Below, one piece after another: positions 34,262 through 44,550 of a stretch of DNA of 64,000 nt (within the stretch, counting starts at the first letter, position 1; every line of letters begins with the position of its first letter). Position numbers and translations under genes: made by a program. The notes under the pieces were generated by a model that made no database searches, was not told where the DNA came from, and saw only the letters and a list, made by a program, of their open reading frames with translations. Source of the DNA: Petrosia ficiformis (Eukaryota; Porifera; Demospongiae; Haplosclerida; Petrosiidae). Location of the stretch: NCBI GenBank assembly GCA_947044365.1, contig OX345636.1, positions 32,124,212 through 32,188,211 on the forward strand, in the 5' to 3' direction.

Positions 34262-35250
34262 GCCATGGCAGGAACAGCATTTGACTCCTTAAACTAAGGG
34301 TTTATGATCCAAGAGTATGGTGAAGTGTCAGCCAAACAGATAATGGTGAAACTTTTTCACGCCAAAAATAATAGCTAGTCCTTCCTTCTCCAACTGTGAG
34401 TACTTCCGTTCAGCTGGTGCTAGAGAGCGAGATGCAAAAGCAATTGGCTTTTCCTGTCCATCCTTCAATCTATGTGAGAGAACTGCACCAATACCATATG
34501 GCGAGGCATCACAGGATAGAAGTAATTCTTTATTGAACCAACAGACAGTCGGATGTGAGCAGAGATGTCTTGCTCAGAACTCCAAAACCACTTGATCTGA
34601 TTTTGTGTTAGCCTGTAAAGGGGGAAGAAAATAGAAGACAGATTAGGTAGGAACTTGCCATAGTAATTCACTGGGGCATCTCTTATAGCTTCAATTTTAT
34701 CATCAGTTGGCTGTAAGCCTGTGGCAGAGATTTTGTGTCCTAAATATTCCACCGATGGCGCACATTTTTCATGTCTGAGATGCAAACCTGCCTTCTCCAA
34801 ATGATCAAGAACTCCTTCCAAATTTTGGAGATGTTCATCCTCAGTCTTGCCAGTGACCAGAATGTCGTCAATGTATACACAAACACGAAGTAACCCCTGT
34901 AAGATACTTTCAATTCTACTTTGAAAGATAGAGGGAGCTGAAGCTATACCAAAAGGCAAGCGATTGTAGTGATTATAGACCCTTGTGGGTGTTAGTTGTT
35001 ACATACGTTTTGGATTCATCTTCCAGAGAGATCTGCTAATAAGCATGAACCAAGTCTAATTTTGAGAATGATGTCCCTCCAGCGAGTGATGCAAACAAAT
35101 CCTCGATTCGTGGAAGAGGGTAAGTATCTGTTTATGCTACTGGGTTTACAGTGACCTTGTAATCCCCACATATACTAACTGGTCCATCCTTCTTCACAAC
35201 AGGCACAATGGGAGCAGCCCAATCTGAGAACTGAACTGCCTCTATTACTC
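34262..35250 (-). pseudogene. Gypsy reverse transcriptase and RNase H region
   Basis: Right to left: SDWAAPIVPVVKKDGPVSIC (about 35220), YPLPRIEDLFASLAGGTSFS (35125), [20 protein letters not shown], then [20 protein letters not shown] with the YIDD catalytic box (34890), [20 protein letters not shown], then [20 protein letters not shown] and [20 protein letters not shown] for RNase H (34530-34400). Frame changes near 34960, 34660 and 34530 and single stops interrupt it. Confidence 0.9.
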
Positions 35251-35836
35251 CATCTCTAATTGGTCAAGTTCTTGCTCCACTTTGTCACGAAGGGAATAAG
35301 GAATTGCTTCTGGATCTATGAAGAGTTTTGCTGTTGTTCCTTTCACTTTACCAAGTTCATTTTGGAAAACCTGGGGATGTTGATCGAACATTTGCTGCAA
35401 TTTCGACTCTGAAATGGCTCTCACATGATTTAGCTGAGTCCAATCCAGTCTGAAGTGTTGCAGCCAATCACAGCCTAGGAGACTATCAGAAAAAGCTGGA
35501 TTTTCTGATAAAGTAACATCTACCTCGACTGATCCTTTCTCCAGTATAAGTTTTTAATTTTTTACTTGAAGCTTGTAGGGGTGGGGCTCGGTGTTTTGGC
35601 CATATGCTTCGATAGGTGGCCCCATTAATGATAGATAGGGTGGCTCCCGTGTTTTATGTCTTGCTGGAGTGGGTTTTTGGCTCTGCAGACTTTTGCTATA
35701 TGCCCAATTTTGTGGCAATAGTTACAATCTTCAGTCTTAAATCGGCATGTATGTGATGTGGGTGTGAACCTCCACATCAGTAGCAGGTTGTTTGATCGTG
35801 AGGTTCGGGTACTCTGGTACGGTGATCCTGTGTTTT
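35251..35836 (-). pseudogene. Gypsy nucleocapsid zinc knuckle and protease region
   Basis: A CCHC knuckle (CNYCHKIGHIAKVC) lies at about 35725-35680. Further left, AFSDSLLGCDWLQHFRLDWT near 35480 is the end of the aspartic protease, followed by FDQHPQVFQNELGKVKGTTA linking to RT. The protease active-site motif itself is not clear, and frame changes occur. Confidence 0.7.
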
Positions 35837-36376
35837 TCATAGTTGGTGTACACGACTGAACCCCTGCAAATCTTCAATTTGGCGTTCAGCTGTTTCCAAG
35901 GCTTGAGCGATTTTGAAGGCACTCTTAAAAGTGAGCTCTTCCTCTGACAGTAGGCGTCGTTGCCAACGTTCATCAGCAATACCATAAACCAGGCGGTCCC
36001 AAAGCATTTGGTCGAGTGTAGCTCTAAATTTGCAGTGTTCTGCAAGTTTATTCAGCTCTGCCACATAGGTAGCTATAGATTCGGAAGGACAATGCATCCG
36101 AGAGTTAAAAAGATAATGCTGAACAGTTTCTGATGGAGGTGGTTGAAGGTGAGTAGTCATTAGTTTGCCAAATTCGACTTGTGTAGGCACTCTAGGTGCA
36201 AGAACATTCTTTATCAGCTGGTAGGTGGAGGAACCACAAACACTAAGGAGGATTGCATGTTGCTTGAGAGGACTGTCAATGTCATTAGCTGTGAAGTATT
36301 GCGTTAATCTTTCTATGTATGACTTCCAGTCTTCTTTGGAGTTGTCGAACTCCCCGAGATGGCCATATGTAGCCAT
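35837..36376 (-). CDS. Gypsy Gag (capsid) open reading frame
   Basis: 179-codon open frame starting MATYGHLGEFDNSKEDWKSY and containing IERLTQYFTANDIDSPLKQH, FNSRMHCPSESIATYVAELN and MLWDRLVYGIADERWQRRLL. The pattern (W-x-x-Y-x-x-R-L-x-x-Y-F-x-A-N; Y-V-x-x-L-x-x-L-A-x-x-C-x-F) is typical of metazoan Gypsy Gag. It stops at the edge of the zinc-knuckle region, probably through a frameshift. Confidence 0.88.
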   Translation of the reverse strand: MATYGHLGEFDNSKEDWKSYIERLTQYFTANDIDSPLKQHAILLSVCGSSTYQLIKNVLAPRVPTQVEFGKLMTTHLQPPPSETVQHYLFNSRMHCPSESIATYVAELNKLAEHCKFRATLDQMLWDRLVYGIADERWQRRLLSEEELTFKSAFKIAQALETAERQIEDLQGFSRVHQL

Positions 36377-36395
36377 AGATCCTCATCGCCAATTT

Positions 36396-36681
36396 TGTGA
36401 TAACTTGAGTAAAATCTTTATTATAAAAATCACTACTGGTTATAGCATACATAACACAAATCTTAAATACTAAAAGGTAAAGAGCAGAGGCTCTTACATA
36501 GACAAAGTTACAAAGATGAGGACATGCACCAATAGTTACAAAGAAAAGGACAAGTACAACAAGTAATAAAGAGCAGGACATTATACAGTAGACAACCTAA
36601 AGGTTTGACCTATGACATGTGTAAATTAGAATAAATAAGTGTAAAGAAAACAATGTTCATAGCTAGAAGTAGATTACCACA
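36396..36681 (-). repeat. Gypsy 5' LTR
   Basis: 286 bp with TG...CA ends; 5' for the minus-strand element. Sequence on its left (ATTGGCGATGAGGATC on the minus strand) is the likely primer-binding region. Confidence 0.92.
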
Positions 36682-36869
36682 GTATATTTGTATAGGTCCA
36701 GCAATACACTATAGATAATTTGAAACAATTTGTATTTAACATTATTTTAGATGCAAGTAGATACACATACCTGACACATCTTCCTAACAGATACCATGTG
36801 ACTTGTAACATGTGAGAAGTTATATGCATTACGTTAGGAGGGTTTCTACCTACTAAAACTTCTCTATTC

Positions 36870-37110
36870 AAATGAGAGTGTTGGTAATGATTCTTTTTAT
36901 GTCTTCTTGTGGGAACTGTTGTGTTAGGCGATATATGTTTTCATTAAAAAGATGTTCTATGCATTGTTGAAGATAGTCGTGTATTTAGTGCTCCAATTCC
37001 AAGATTTTTGTCATCTGGTTTGATTGCGATTGTGCGTCTTGATCTGCAGAGTTTTTTTTTATGGTGGTTTGCTGTTGTTTTGTGAGGTTGTGTTTATGTT
37101 GGGGGACTGG
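36870..37110 (-). pseudogene. Retroelement RT upstream fragment
   Basis: Minus strand: KKLCRSRRTIAIKPDDKNLG, IGALNTRL, then after stops NENIYRLTQQFPQEDIKRII and TNTLI. The KPxDKNLG motif and following Q-F-P-x-E-D-I block match the region before the RT palm in a repeated RT family (Penelope-like or similar) known from cnidarians and sponges. The rest is missing, and the Gypsy element sits next to it. Confidence 0.5.
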
Positions 37111-37845
37111 ACTGTTCTGACTCAGATTCAGGACCTCGATTCTCCAAATATGCAAAAGTCTAGTCTGCTGTCATGATTGTTTAAGATAGTGGCTTTCAAT
37201 TTTCCCATATATCCCGGACTGTCAGCCTCAGCTGATATTATGGCCTAATGTTTAACATTTTAAAAGAGACTTAATCTTTTACTGTCATGTTATTCTCATA
37301 TCTACTTTATAGATCTAGAAATGGTTGAGTTTGAGAACTTGCATCATATATCTATTTGATAGGTCTAGAGATAGTTGAGTTTAAGAACTTGTAACTTTAC
37401 GACTCGGGTGCATTTAAATGATTATTTTGAATTAAATCTTGATTTTTCATACATATTTAAGTTGTGTTTCAATATCTTAAAAATAAAAATGTTCTTGTAA
37501 AAATAATCAACAATTATAGTGGGCAATGGGCACCCCCTCAATCAAAGTTTCATAAAGGAAGTGGGTGATTTCATTAGCCAGTTTGAGCTAACATGATTGA
37601 AATCTATAAATTTGCTTTTCAGTAGTTATAGTTTTAAAGCAATTTTCTTAAAATGCTCTTTATCAAGCTTAATTAGCTCTCATAAAATCAACACTTACCT
37701 GTTTTCATCAGTTACACTGTAAAATAACACTTGGCCATTGTGGTCCGCTGATCTATGCTTATACTGTGATTGGTCAGCCCTCACAAGACCACAGACTACA
37801 GACTACTAGTACGAGGGATAAGGTACTCTGCTATAACAGCTGCTA
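37111..37845. other. Non-coding stretch
   Basis: Nothing recognised, apart from near-duplicated words around TATAGATCTAGAAATGGTTG and GATAGGTCTAGAGATAGTTG (about 37308 and 37361). Confidence 0.3.
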
Positions 37846-38135
37846 CTGTTAGAAGAATTCATGATGTTCAATTAGTATAAGGGAGTGTAAATGGAAATAA
37901 ATTTGGAGAATTTGTGGAAAACGCTCTAGTACCTATTTTACAGCCATTTAATACTTACAATAATAACTCAATAGTCATCATGGATAATGCCTCAATTCAT
38001 CATGTAGATTATGTTACTAGACTAATACTACAAACTGGAGCCTTATTATATTTTTTTAACTCCCTACTCCCCTGACCTAAACCCTGTTGAACTTGACAGG
38101 TTATTTCAAGTGTCATTTTCACATCGCATTCCACT
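37846..38135 (+). pseudogene. Tc1/mariner transposase (DDE_3) relic
   Basis: Plus strand: NGNKFGEFVENALVPILQPF, then SIVIMDNASIHHVDYVTRLI, LQTGALLYF, and after a one-base slip TPYSPDLNPVELDRLFQV. V-x-MDNASIHH holds the second catalytic Asp and SPDLNPVE the third acidic residue. The slip and an upstream stop mark it as dead. Confidence 0.8.
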
Positions 38136-38249
38136 ACTGATGGCAGAAATGCAAGACACTGTCGTTATCAGTATCATTTAATCATCATCAATAAATGAAA
38201 TTCACTATTATGTCAAGGAAAAGTTCACAAACATTAATCAATTCAATCT

Positions 38250-38560
38250 CTTTAATAATGTAATGATAGATTGCTTTTCAGAAGCAAATTCCTCATCAGT
38301 AATGAAGCTTTGTACCTTTAAGTCACTTATCTCTGTATAACATTTGCAACAACACTCTGTCCTTTTTAAATGGACTCACAGGCTTCTTGAGGAGTAGTTA
38401 ATACTGCTGCAATTGAAGTAGCAAATTCAGTCAGTGCTTTTGTCATACCAGTACTGTCACTTCTTTTTCAAGAATTACCACCTCCATCACCTGCTTGTTT
38501 ATACATAGAACTGGAAGTAGGAGTATCAGTATTGGAATACATTTGATTAGCTACCATCTC
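38250..38560 (-). pseudogene. Coiled-coil accessory-protein relic
   Basis: Minus strand: MYSNTDTPTSSSMYKQAGDG, a stop, TGMTKALTEFATSIAAVLTT, PQEACESI, then CYTEISDLKVQSFITDEEFA and SEKQSII. The end resembles a small Gln/Glu-rich module (C-Y-x-x-I-S-x-L ... DEEF-x-S-E-K) that I remember from repeated sponge and cnidarian transposon-associated proteins; I cannot name it. Stops show decay. Confidence 0.35.
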
Positions 38561-38917
38561 TGCCCAAATACGATTAGCTACCCACCAGATTGCATGTGCG
38601 ATGCAGTTATGGGGGACACCCCCTTTAAAATTTCCCCTGTACTCGTTATTTAGGCCATAGCCAAAAAAAAATCAACTGTTTTATCCATTTTCGTGGACTT
38701 ATGCCTGATAACAGTTACAAATATTTGGAGTGGTTTCCAATGCTAGGACACACTCCAAACTGTGTAGGGTCAAATGTCACATAGATGCGACATCAGTGCT
38801 CTAAGAGTTAATATTCTTCTTTTCGGTTGGTCACATATTTCAAACAGTGCATTCCGCGTTAGTTTATTAATGTTCTACTAAGCACTAAGCAGAAATCGCG
38901 TATTGTGTAATACATAT
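38561..38917. other. Non-coding stretch
   Basis: Nothing recognised other than GGGGGACACCCCC near 38612, a short palindrome. Confidence 0.3.
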
Positions 38918-39430
38918 GCTTTATTACTCTGTATTGTTGTTATGACAACTAATTGTATAAGTAAACGAAATCTTATGTGTGGAGCCAGAGGAAACTTACA
39001 GCTTCTGTAGTTAAACTAGGTATGTACTTAGTTATAAGGGAGGTAATGATGTATGGAGGATTTGAAACAGTTCTAAGATAGTGGGTTGTTCACTAGCATG
39101 AGCAGACAGACTTGATGGAGAAGACGGTTGATGCCCAACTTTCTAGAAAGTGAATGCTTGTCCTGACTTACCTGCTAGGAATAGCTAGCTATAACCTACA
39201 CTGTAGCTGGAGGAGACTTCTAGCTTTTGTAGAATCACTTCATTTGGAGTGTGCATACAACTGTGTAGACCAAATATCAAGCAACAACAAAAACAGTCAA
39301 AATCACGAGGTAATTTAGGAATTCATCTGATAATGTTGTGGTTTTTTATTAAAAACTTTATGTTCTATAAATAGGATTTCATTTATTTATAAGATTAATT
39401 GTCATAACAAACAATACAGAGCTAATAAAG
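38918..39430. repeat. Inverted-repeat element (foldback-like)
   Basis: GCTTTATTACTCTGTATTG at the left, continuing with TTATGACAACTAATTGTATA, returns as the reverse complement at 39370-39430 (AATTGTCATAACAAACAATA then CAGAGCTAATAAAGC). Arms are about 55-60 bases at roughly 85-90% identity by eye, with about 400 bases between. No coding capacity. Confidence 0.65.
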
Positions 39431-40014
39431 CTACCACCACTACTACCACTACCACAAACCTAAGTTTGGAGATATTCCCTTCTGGTTACAGAGAAACAGT
39501 AATATGATTCCTCACATGCATATGTGCATTCAAGTAATTGTACAAATTTTCTACTGTGACTTATATGGTGCATTATAATTATAACGATTTATGAAATTAG
39601 CATGGTAATAAGTATATTATTTTCAATTGTAAATATAACATTTTAGATTAATACTGAACTGCACTTTATACCTATATAACTGCAATCTGTTAATTGCCAC
39701 TTAAATAACTGTGCATACCACAATGGCTATAGAAACGAAGGCAGCTTTCCTACTGAAGTTGGAAGCATCAAGGATGAGATATCACAACCACAAAAAAAAA
39801 GCAAAGCACAATACATAATAGATTTGATGCTGAATCTAGAGCCACTATTGGTCAATGTATGAAATTGTATGTTATTTGTCAGCACACGTAATCAGTATAT
39901 GTAATAACATAGGAAATTCAGAATAAATCACGAGTGTTGGCAATTAATTGATACATTACCCTGTTAAAATATCTCCTGAGTTTTTATTTTTTTCTGAACA
40001 CATCAATGGTTTTG
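39431..40014. other. Non-coding stretch
   Basis: No gene or repeat array recognised. Confidence 0.3.
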
Positions 40015-40072
40015 CAAACTCAAAACCATGTATTTTGGCTTCGCAAATACATGGTTGCATAGATGAGTTTGC
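40015..40072. repeat. Two-part hairpin
   Basis: AACCATGTATTT pairs perfectly with AAATACATGGTT, enclosing TGGCTTCGC; outside it CAAACTCA pairs with TGAGTTTG. Total length is about 58 bases. Confidence 0.75.
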
Positions 40073-40317
40073 TTTAAATAGTTTTAATTATCATTAGCTA
40101 TATACAATCAAGTATTATCAAACAGAACTACCATGACACCTCTTATGCCATACACATCTAACTGAATTCCAATGATTTCAGTACGAAGTTGCTCGGGTAA
40201 CTGGTAACCAGGTGTTCCTGCAAGCAGTTGCTACATTGGATGTTTCAAAAATATACAGTATTTGAAAAGTAAAAGATTAAAAACATATTGTCCTTTTTGG
40301 CCAACGTAGTCTCCATG

Positions 40318-40425
40318 TCTGTGACGATTGCTAATCTAGTGATGGAATATGTGGAAGAAACACCCCCATCATCCTTTCCATCTACAAAACCATATGTTGA
40401 TGACACCTATGCAGCAAAGGTTTGT
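40318..40425 (+). pseudogene. Reverse transcriptase palm fragment (YVDD)
   Basis: Plus strand SVTIANLVMEYVEETPPSSF then PSTKPYVDDTYAAK. The ANLVME...Y-V-D-D-T pairing is the catalytic block of a repeated RT family; upstream and downstream RT is missing. The fragment ends where a Gypsy integrase fragment begins in the opposite direction. Confidence 0.65.
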
Positions 40426-40690
40426 ACCAATCTTTGTATAGCTCCATTAGTCGATGGATAGTAAGGTGCTGACCTGAAATGCTTAATACCATTATTTCCC
40501 ATTATTTCTCCTATACAATCTGTTCTGGGAGGCCACACATACCAAAGAACTGTCTAAGAATTATCATTTCCCAAGCCTCTGGCCGTTTGGAATGAGAATC
40601 CATCATTAGAAAGTACATCTTGCCACATATAGGCCCTATAAAATCAATATGTACCTGCTGCCATGGCCAATCACTGTAAAAAATATAGTG
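40426..40690 (-). pseudogene. Gypsy integrase fragment (second family)
   Basis: Minus strand: DWPWQQVHIDFIGPICGKMY, FLMMDSHSKRPEAWEM, then a frame change, LRQFFGMCGLPEQIV, a stop, GIKHFRSAPYYPSTNGAIQR and LVQTF. HIDF carries the first Asp and P-S-T-N-G-x-x-x-R the region of the catalytic Glu (here replaced). It differs from the integrase of the full Gypsy element. Confidence 0.75.
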
Positions 40691-41140
40691 TGATACACAT
40701 CATATTTGGTGTGTAACAGTTATCCCAGCTGGTGTACTACATAATGTGTGTGCACTACAGTGTTATGCACACACATACCCACTGGTCTGTCCACACCACA
40801 CTAATCATGGTAATAGTGTTCAGTAATAATGAAAATTACAAAATGGTATATGAGGTAACAGTATAATCAACACATTGACAGGCAGAGCTGTCAACCATTC
40901 AACTTTGAAATGAATGAGAGCAGGCCTCTTCAGGTGTGACACATGCTCATGATTATAATATTAACTACTATTATGTCTAATAACTCTAATTTATTATGAT
41001 GTTAATTAATGACGTGATTCATAATTTTAATTTTAATTTAGTTTTTGAGGGTGTGGTTTTGGTCACAGATCATGATGATGATGTATGAGACTTGTTGTAG
41101 TCCACTACTGCTACTATCTATATCATCATGCTGTTCCAGG
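40691..41140. other. Non-coding stretch
   Basis: No gene. A stretch near 40720-40785 contains GTGTGTGCACTACAGTGTTA then TGCACACACA, a short palindrome. Confidence 0.3.
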
Positions 41141-43027
41141 GGCGGATACAGGATTTATTGTTTGGTGGGGTTGATGCGGCACGCTTGCCCGCGGTGCAAA
41201 TTTTTAGCTAATTAATTATTCATGGCGTGGTTAAATTAATTAACAATTAATAATAAAGAAAAAGTCAACTAGAGTTAGTCCTCCAACATCGATTTCTGGA
41301 AGATGCGTCTCCGATGTTGTTGAATGAAAGTCTTCAAAATGTCTTCCACTGGAATTCTCTCCTGGTAATGCATAGCTATTACAGCCATGTCTGAAAAGTG
41401 TTCTTCTCTGAATGAAGATCGTGTGTAAGTCTTTATTCTGCGTAATAGGGAGAAAGTCCTTTCAGCCTCAGCACTTTGTTATTGGTAAAGTGCATCCTAT
41501 GAGTAAAAGACAATGGATGTTTCGATATGAATCAGCATCACATGCTCCAATTGCCTGAACAAAATTGTAAGGAATCGTTTCTGAGTCGTCCACATTGCTC
41601 CAAAGTCTCTTCCATCTTTCTAATTCACCAGCAAGTGATGTAGGAATCGGTAAATCTTGATTCCAAAATATGAAATGCTCAGCAGACAACACTTGATCAT
41701 CATTTAGTCCCAGTAATACTGATGGTATGAGAGAGAGAAGAGCTTGGGTGTATTTATTATCCTCTCCCCTAAATCTCTGCCTAAGCTGAGTTAATAGAGA
41801 GTCAAGAAGCGGAATACCAACTACTTTTTTGTAGTGCTCCTGTGGAGTTGAACTGGGGGTGCTGCTTCTGTTTCTTTGCAAGCTTGTCTTCCTCGGAACA
41901 GTCTCATTCACTCCTATCTTGTCAGCTAACTTTAAAAATCTCAGCATACCATGATGGAAATATGGTATCAATTTGGCTCCTTAGTTTGCTGAACTTCTCC
42001 ATAACACTGTTTACCATCTTCAAGGCTTCATACACATCTTGATCACACTTCTGTAACTTTGCAGAGAGGGATTTTGCTTCATCTAAGACACTCTTAGTGA
42101 TGATAAATGTTGTGATGGTTTGAAATGAAGAGAGAGAAGCCTTAAGACCCTGTGCTTTGATTCTAGTTTCATTATCCCAATTCCAGTTACCGTCTGATGA
42201 GACTAATTGACGGTATTCATGAGGAGATAAAATGGCATTCAAGAAGGTGATGAGTGGCTCATAAAGCTCAAGAAAAACTTCAAAACAGGTGTGCCTCTCC
42301 ACCCATCGTGTCTTACACAGTCCAGGTAGTTTACTATGTGTAGATGCCGGCATGAACTTGACTATAGTCAATTCAAACATACCCTGTCTCTTTGGGCTGT
42401 TGGAAAGGAACAGGTGTTCTTCATTAATAACAGCAATAAGATTCCTTACTTCATGAACCTCACATGAAGCAGCAATAGAAAAATTGAGGCAGTGAGAATA
42501 GCGGTGGGTATACAAGGCTCTTGGACTGGACTGACTTGCTTAATTTTAGCCTGTACACCAGCTTTGTTTGAGGACATCACTGAAGCCCCATCATATAAGC
42601 CTGTCCACATACCTTACTAGTGTCCAAAGAGAGGCAAGGTTGCTCTGGAAACAGAGTATGCTTGCTATAAGACAACCAAGGAAATTGATCTAGCCAATGC
42701 AATTGGAAGGTTTTACCTTTCTTTGTTACCTGGTGAGAGTGAAGGGTATCACTAGGGAAAGGTTTGGAGTGATTCGAGAGGTACTGTTTTCTATTTTCAT
42801 CTTGCAGCTTTTGCACCAGTGATCTCAACTTATCCCATGACCCATTTACTTTTTTGAATTACCCCCAAGTCAATCTGACCTTCAAAGGCTGTACAGAAAG
42901 GCCCTTCCTCCTCGTTATTTGGCAATGTCACGTGGCTCACAGCAGGTGAATTCACTGTTGACCTAACAAGTGACTGAATGGGTTCAAGTAATGAACTACC
43001 ACTGGATGATGATTCATCAAGTTCCAT
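41141..43027 (-). pseudogene. hAT transposase relic, p52rIPK-like, with one element end
   Basis: Left end: CAGGGGCGGATACAGGATTT at 41141 is a hAT terminal repeat. Minus-strand gene: acidic start MELDESSSSGSSLLEPIQSL (43027), LRSLVQKLQDENRKQYLSNH (42830), KTFQLHWLDQFPWLSYSKH, KVCGQAY, a stretch with VHEVRNLIAVINEE and CKTRWVERHTCFEVFLELYE (42310), SLSAKLQKCDQDVYEALKMV (42050), EHYKKVVGIPLLDSLLTQLR (41840), then SAEHFIFWNQDLPIPTSLAG and IGACDADSYRNIHCLLLIGC, followed in shifted frames by RTLFRHGCNSYA. This is the 52 kDa repressor (THAP0-like) hAT type. The central catalytic part between 42580 and 42500 is shortened and frames shift, so it is dead. Confidence 0.8.
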
Positions 43028-43329
43028 TTACTCATTGGGCTGATCATGAGTTGCATTGGAGCAATTGCTGGACACTGCTAATTGACAGCCTTCTCTCTCT
43101 ACTCTACAATTGCATATACAGTGTATTTATTTATATTATATTTATTCAAAGCCTCATACCTTTGAAATATGAAGTTAGCTGCATTGAAGTGTCGGGGGAA
43201 AATGAGTATTGTAATCTAAAGTAGTGTATAACTCCCATTATAGCAAAAAAGAAGTGAGTTCAATAGATGTGAATGCTTTCTTTTTCCACTCATTTTTACC
43301 CTTGACCTAGGTGGAGGAGATTCCTTACT
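43028..43329. other. Non-coding stretch
   Basis: No gene recognised; the second hAT terminal repeat was looked for here and not found. Confidence 0.3.
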
Positions 43330-43468
43330 ATTTGGCATATAGCTTTGTCTGGTCAACAATCAAGAATATCATCTGTTACAACCAAATCAAAGAAATCTAA
43401 TGGTGTTTTATTAGTCATATCATTAGAGCAGCCAGATGACCGTTGACCAACATTACTATTATTATCAC

Positions 43469-43500
<32 letters not shown>

Positions 43501-43797
43501 CTGTTTATTTTGACTGTCATTGTTGATTTCATCTTCTCTCATTCTTGTAAGCAATTCATCTTCATCTATATATAACCATCAAAGTCGTCATCACTTTCTC
43601 CATCGCTGTCCATCATGATATCTATCACATCACTGATATTGAATTTCTTTGCCATTAATGAGTAAATACAATAAAAACAACCACAAGAAAAGACTGCTAC
43701 TGTAATAATATTTTTACACCTGGTCATTATATAATGACCACCGTGCGCGAAGTCATGTACAGTCATTATATAATGACCATTGCGTTAAAGGGGTTAA
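43330..43797 (-). pseudogene. piggyBac relic E (5' end only)
   Basis: Minus strand: MAKKFNISDVIDIMMDSDGE then SDDDFDGYI, a frame break, an 11-Asp run coded by a GAT repeat (43465-43500), then CSNDMTNKTPLDFFDLVVTD and DILD. The acidic N-terminus and TPLDFFDL-x-VTDDILD are piggyBac features (relic B has TPIDYFQLLMTDSILD). The core is missing. Confidence 0.75.
43714..43797 (-). repeat. piggyBac E 5' terminal repeat with doubled palindrome
   Basis: Outside-in: TTAA (43794-43797), CCCCTTTAACGCAATG, palindrome GTCATTATATAATGAC, a 20-base spacer with GACTTCGCGCACGGT, then GGTCATTATATAATGACC. Layout equals that of relic B, but the palindrome sequence is different. Confidence 0.8.
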
Positions 43798-44550
43798 ACT
43801 CTTCTCTGCTGCAATTTATAAAGCCTAAAACAATGGAGAAAGTACCTGCCTTTCAGCGTTTTGTTGCTAAAGTCTATGCCCTGTTTGACATGTATCTTCA
43901 TTCTTCACAGAAATGTTTTATTTAAACTATATATATATCATTTGAAACTGTATGAAATGTTATTTTCATTGGATGCAGTTAGATCTACATAGCTTCTGTA
44001 GAAAAAAAGATATAACAATTTCAATAATTAGATTAGGGTGAAAATTGGGTGACCCATGCATTAATTAACCAATGTAAAAAAAATTAATAGTGATGAATAC
44101 AATGAAGTTGTTAATGTAGGATCCTACCAAAATACACATGGTCAAAGTAACCACATTTGAATTTAAAATGACTAAAATAAAATAAACCTTCCAGAAATAA
44201 AGGTATCCTAAAATGTAGTCTTAGAAGAATGAAAATAATTCTTGCCAGCAGGTGGGTATGGTAAATTAAAGCAGTAATATGAAACAAATGTTGTATACAA
44301 TGCATTCTGCACTGTATACAACATTTCACAGTGAACACATTTCACACTTTCACAGTGAACCAAGTACTGTACTGTCTCTTCTCCTACAATAGCCTGCAAT
44401 CTAAGGAGGTAGTTTGTTCTGACACTTTCCATGGCTTATGTAAAAATATATATAACAGTGTAACTGCAGGATTTCATTACGCTTATCATAATTATAATTT
44501 TATTGTTCACATAAATAGTTTTGTTTACACTGCCAAATATCAACATTCTG
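43798..44550. other. Upstream region of the PHD/OTU gene
   Basis: No gene. Around 44305-44360 the words CACTGTATACAACATTTCAC and TTTCACAGTGAAC recur (direct and inverted), which may be regulatory or repeat remains. Confidence 0.35.

Larger units (their letters stand above)
32795..36681 (-). mobile_element. Full-length Gypsy LTR retrotransposon
   Basis: Two LTRs in the same orientation (32795-33057 and 36396-36681) start TGTGATAACTTGAG and end ACCACA, flanked by the 5-bp duplication GTATA (32790-32794 and 36682-36686). Read on the minus strand: 5' LTR at right, a primer-site-like TTGGCGATGAGGATC region, gag, protease, reverse transcriptase, RNase H, integrase, a GAGAGAGGAAA polypurine tract next to the 3' LTR. 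By eye the LTRs differ at about a dozen bases plus several small indels. Order PR-RT-RH-IN is Gypsy type. Stops and frameshifts in pol mean that it cannot move on its own. Confidence 0.93.

Noticed and set aside
44521..44550. Ten extra residues at the start of the PHD/OTU protein
   Set aside because: They would need a TTG start; the first ATG is at 44551.
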